DNA from: Chelonoidis abingdonii
Taxonomy: Eukaryota > Chordata > Testudines > Testudinidae
Reading direction: 5' to 3'
NCBI RefSeq assembly: GCF_003597395.2
Contig: NC_133771.1
Coordinates: 142,705,254 to 142,769,253 of the forward strand
Length of the DNA stretch: 64,000 bases
Program-made: the position numbers and the translations under genes
Notes under the pieces: generated by a model
What the model was told of the DNA's origin: nothing
Database searches by the model: none
The model's input: the letters and a program-made list of their open reading frames with translations, nothing else
In this document: piece by piece, positions 59,901 through 64,000 of the stretch
How the letters are laid out: every line of letters starts with the position of its first letter
Numbering within the stretch: the first letter of the stretch is position 1

Positions 59901-60349
59901 TGGTGAAGAGTTCTAAAGTCTTAGTGATATTTTAGTACACTTTCTTGTGTCTGAAAAGCAAGCACATTCTAACCTCAAACTATTATAAATCCAGAACTTC
60001 AGTAGAGCTAATCTAGCCTTAGTTGTGTTTTAAAAATAGTTGCACTGGACCCAGCACACTCTGAAATCTTTTGCTTTTGACTCAGTTTAAATTAAACCTA
60101 TTTCTATATTACATCTTTCTAAAGTAACCATTACTACAATTAATGTGTTTGGGCACCCATGCCCAAATGTTGTTGCTTCCTCATCTTCTATATGAACCAG
60201 CATTTTTCTTTTTGGCTATACAGTGAAAATTCTTGTCCTGTAGGCTTTGGTTATTGCAACCTCTGGTCTTCGTGAAACCCATCTTGCCTCACTCAGATCA
60301 ATCAAAACACCACTTTTAATATCTTCATGTCCTGCTTTTCTGACCGTGT
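59901..60349. other. no gene recognised
   Basis: No coding signal. Confidence 0.4.
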
Positions 60350-61475
60350 CACTGTGACCAAAAGCACCCTTGTATTCAGACCCCACACACTATTGTAATA
60401 ATCTTTGTAGAAAATACACCTTATGAGGTATCATTTGAAAACTAATAACTCACTGGTCAATATCATGGTGAAATGTCTGTGTCAACATTATATGTTAAGT
60501 TATGAATACAAGCTTAACAACAACAAGTCTAGGGAGAGGTTAAGCCAGTTTCTCAGAGACAAATGACAAGTTCACACCTGTTGCCAGGTGTCAAAGTTGA
60601 TTGTCAAGCACCAGTAAAGTAGCCATTCTTTCGGCAGTGAAGTCAGGCACGAACAGATCGATCTGCATTTTAATAAAAAACAGCATGGAAACTCTTTCAC
60701 CGCAAGTCCCCATGTCTCTAGCAGCACAGCTGGAAGAAAATTTATCTAGGAGGTAAACCCTCAAGAAAATGCATTTCAAAGATTAACTGGACTATAAAAG
60801 GGAGGGGCAAAAACACTCTAGGTACAATCTCTCTCACTCTCTCTAACATACCCCTGAGAAGACAAAGGAACCATCATTTAGGAGGAGTTCTGACCTGAGA
60901 ATTTGGTCAGCCCTGCTGCTGGGAATATGTGGTAAGGGATTTTACCCTGAACTAAGTCTAGCTTGTTAAATTTTAGTTACTAGAAAGCATTTAATCTTTT
61001 TCTCTTGTAACCATTTTTTACTTTGTCAGATACTTGTACTCACTTAAAATCTCTCTTTGTAGCTAAATAAACTTGTTCTATTCTTTAATCAAAACTAATC
61101 CAGTGTTGTGTTTAAATTGTTTAACTCCAGTTAAGGAAGAAAACTGTTAGACATATGTTGCCCACCTATGAAGTTTAATGTACAATATATGAATTGTCAA
61201 GGAGAGGGCTGGAGAATGCATAGCTTTTTTTTTTTTATATGGAAAATCCAGGACTGAGGGTGTGTTGGGGTCACCCTGCAAGTGGTAACTAAGGTTGATG
61301 GAAGCTGGTAGGCTGCAGCTATAAAGGGATACTCAGTGTGACCTGCAAGCTGTTTGTGAGGGTCCCAGGTTTGAAGCTTCTGAAACAAAGCTTTGTGAGG
61401 CACTCACAGTTGCAGAGCAGGTGGTGACAACCCCTCACTAGTCTGGATTGCACCCTAGAATGTGGTAATCACCCT
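60350..61475 (+). repeat. solo LTR or LTR-like repeat
   Basis: It starts TGTGACCAAAAGCACCC. It has a TATA-like GGACTATAAAAGGGAGG (60788-60804) and, about 265 bp further, GCTAAATAAACTTGTTC with AATAAA (61064-61069), a fitting promoter and polyadenylation layout. GTGTTGGGGTCACCCTGCAAG lies near the end. No internal coding region follows. The first 120 bp match 16066 onward. Confidence 0.6.
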
Positions 61476-62087
61476 CGTCTTTGAGTTCCTTCACTAGCTA
61501 CCATTTCGCCATCTAAAATAGTTAAATGCCTATGCAACATGTCCCCTTCCTGCTCGTATGCTCTGGTATCTTACCAAGCCACTGCTCCCACACCCTCACC
61601 TATGCTCCACCAATACTGGCCAACTTGGTCATCCATTTGTCCATTTTCCTCACAAACATCTTGCCAGAGTGGGGAAATCAGCCTTGACACTTCGAGTGCA
61701 GATGGTGGGGGCCCTCAAAGATTCTAAAAATTAACATTGGCCACTCCAGGCTTGGGAGTTTAATACAAGGTTACAGCTTCTCTCTGGCCTTGGATAGGTA
61801 GATGCTGTCACCACCTAAGTGTAAAAAAAAAACCCTTTGGACCCAGGAAGGAGCACTTGGGAATTCCTCCCTGTGGAGTACAAGCCCTTTCACACACATC
61901 CCAAGGGAAGAGCTGAGAAAGAAAACAAAGGAAATCAGCTGTTGCCACCAGCTAATTGAACAACATATGCACAAACCTCTTAGGACATGCAAATCCAATC
62001 CAAAAGGTAAATTTTATTAAAAACAAAAAAGAAATAAATTTGGAATTTAAACTTTTTTTGCTAGATTAAAAAAAATTACAAGAATTA
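61476..62087. other. no gene recognised
   Basis: No coding signal. A-rich patches lie at about 62017-62075. Confidence 0.45.
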
Positions 62088-62160
62088 AGCATCATAGAAT
62101 ATTAGGATTGGAAGAGACCTCAGGAGGTCATCCAATACCCCACTCTCTTGAGGTCCAGCT
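62088..62160 (-). mobile_element. CR1 3'-end fragment
   Basis: ATCATAGAATATTAGGATTGG then AGAGACCTCAGGAGGTCATCC is the reverse complement of the CR1 terminus. Only about 70 bp remain. Confidence 0.75.
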
Positions 62161-63844
62161 TAATGGTTACAAGCAAAACAAAAGCATCTGGGGTGAGCAC
62201 AGAGGAGTTCACAAGCCTTACAAAAATAAAAGAGAGAAACCTAATCATGTCTTCCTAGATGTTTCCTGATCTACTTACATATCCAGGGTTTCACATAAGT
62301 AGTTTCTAGGTATGATTTGATGATTTTTCATACCTGGCACAAGCTTCTTACAGCATTGCTGCTGTGTCTCCCCTCTCTGGAGAGAACAGATAGACAGACA
62401 AAGGGGAACTTTTTTCCCAATTTTTAAAAGTTCTAGCCCTCCCATTGGCTCTTTTGGTCATGTGCCCACTCCCTTTCTGTTACCTATGGGCTTTTTTTTA
62501 ATGCTTTATAGATAAAGCAAGTAGAGAATAGCTACTAACAGGGATTTTGTAGCTAACTGGCTGGGTCCATGTCCATAGAAAGGAGCTACCCCTTCCCTTC
62601 ATTTATCACACACCTTCACACCTTCTTGATTGCTGTTCTGTATGCAGATAGCACCCTTCCCAAACTGATCTGTAAAGTCGTAACCCTGTTCTCCTTCAAT
62701 TTCTCCTTAAGATTAACTTCTATCTTGCTACCTATCAGAAAATGCAAACTGGAAGTCCAGGTAATTGGCCAGTAAGTATTTCCAATACTTATTTCATTAA
62801 TATCTTATATTGCTATTTTAAAATGATTTGACTTTGTTTAGTTGTGTGTATAGCTAGTCAATGCATCCATGTTTCTTATCACTATGACTCTTGTCCTCTC
62901 TCCACAGTTCTGTTTGTCACAACTAGTTGTTGTATCTTGTCTTCAAATAGATAGAAAACAGTGCCTGCCTTAAGGGGTTTACAATTATATGTTACACATC
63001 CTGATTGAGAGCACAGGGCACTGCTGTAGTACAAATTGTAACTACCTACATCCAGTACTTCTAGAAGAAAGATCTATGTTCCTCCCTCCTTTAAAGACAG
63101 TTTGAGAGAGTGATCCAGGGTCATGGCAGCTGACAAGAAGTTAAAAGACTTTCAGCCCTTGTTTTAGGAGACATTAGGCTAAACTAGTAAAGCCTTATTC
63201 TATTATACTTATTTTTGCTGGTAGTCTGCTAGATTATATTGAGGTCATGCCTCTCAAATCTACCACCATTGCCCTTTTATATTGTTTATTGGAAAAAACA
63301 ATTGAGCACTTACACTAAAATATGTTCTCAAAAATACACAGTATAATGTGTAATTAATAGCTATTATACATTAAGTATTTTGAGCCATTTAGTCATTGTA
63401 TTAGTGAAGCCTGAGATTAAAATGTGATCCTAAAAATGCAGAATTAAGAAACAAAAACAAAAAACACACACTTTCTCCAAAAGAAAATGGGAGGCTGTCT
63501 TGGTAGCTCATTTCTTCCTTATTCCTTATGACACAGCAAAACAGCAGAGAGATTACTGTAACTCACCTGGACAGCCAATAATTCTGTTCTATGATATCTT
63601 ATATTGATTTGTCCAGAAGCTGGCAGGCCAAAATAACTGAGGCATTCAACAGACAGCCTACATGCCAAGTTATTCATTACCACCACCAGATGATTTCATT
63701 ATCATACATCCAGAAAATAATTGCACATAGATTCTTTGTTACCTGTGTACTTTTAATTTAAATTTGTTTCTGAATATTAAGCAAGCTTTCACATATTAGG
63801 GTTGTTTTTTGTTGTTGTAACAGTGCAGGATGGTAGCTGAAGTC
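62161..63844. other. AT-rich DNA, no gene recognised
   Basis: No coding signal. Possibly LTR-related around 62330-62480 (unproven). Confidence 0.4.
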
Positions 63845-64000
63845 AAATCTAGAGTTATCATAAGCATCTTTCCCAAATCTGGACCTTAGCGTCCAAAAAT
63901 CTGGGTGCCTGCATGAAACCCTCTAAGCTTAATTACCAGCTTAGATCTGATAGCCTGCCACCAACCAGGAATTCCAGTGCCTGGTACACTTGGGTCCCCC
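63845..64000 (-). repeat. second copy of the left-edge LTR, cut by the window
   Basis: TCTGGACCTTAGCGTCC, CTCTAAGCTTAATTACCAGCTTAGATCTG and GCCACCAACCAGG match 2085-2175 in the same orientation, and the repeat then runs off the right edge. Confidence 0.65.

Overview
The window reads as intergenic or intronic DNA from a turtle (Testudines). This rests on recognised repeats. CR1 non-LTR retrotransposons have the sauropsid 3' end. A tRNA-headed SINE at about 56405-56583 ends in a CR1-type tail, the architecture of the tortoise pol III/SINE. There are also PIF/Harbinger elements, hAT elements and LTR families of the kind that fill chelonian genomes. The species cannot be fixed from this. I found no host protein-coding gene, no host exon I would defend, and no rRNA, tRNA gene, operon or CRISPR. 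Every long or recognisable open frame belongs to a transposable element, and every one is broken.

Layout, left to right. 1-2979: minus-strand Ty3/gypsy-type element that runs off the left edge (LTR, gag, protease); the same LTR family reappears at 63845-64000. 5041-5708: DNA element with terminal inverted repeats (TIRs). 6441-7060 and 12932-14895: minus-strand CR1. 9009-9306: Harbinger MITE. 15131-15521: pogo/Tigger-like MITE. 16066-18660: LTR-like repeats. 18775-19285: Penelope-like 3' fragment with inverted ends. 20130-20345: hAT-like MITE. 22310-26499: minus-strand class I endogenous retrovirus without gag, protease or integrase core. 28829-29621: hAT element with a perfect 8-bp target-site duplication (TSD). 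30865-31148: second copy of the 9009 MITE, inverted. 32145-37882: foldback repeats, a GC-rich hAT MITE (36065-36325) and LTR-like DNA.

37883-42045 holds a nearly complete PIF/Harbinger transposon. It has a decayed DDE transposase on + and a decayed Myb/SANT protein on -, and is flanked by TTA on both sides. Another Harbinger MITE (42124-42364) lies 78 bp further on, and both sit in an older foldback repeat. 48050-50850: a very old endonuclease-RT LINE of a non-CR1 type. 51618-52952: deletion derivative of the Harbinger element. 53930-55105: CR1 with a second CR1 3' end nested in it. 56405-56583: SINE. 57990-59215: long Penelope-like copy with a GIY-YIG-like C-terminus. 59490-59695: MIR-like CORE-SINE. 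60350-61475: LTR. The remaining stretches are AT-rich unique-looking DNA with microsatellites.

The most useful results are structural. Five PIF/Harbinger-type elements of three kinds share one terminal motif and 3-bp target duplications. Several nested insertions give relative ages. There is an inverted duplication inside the SANT gene. Two Penelope-like copies share a recognisable C-terminus. I saw nothing that qualifies as an undescribed functional system.
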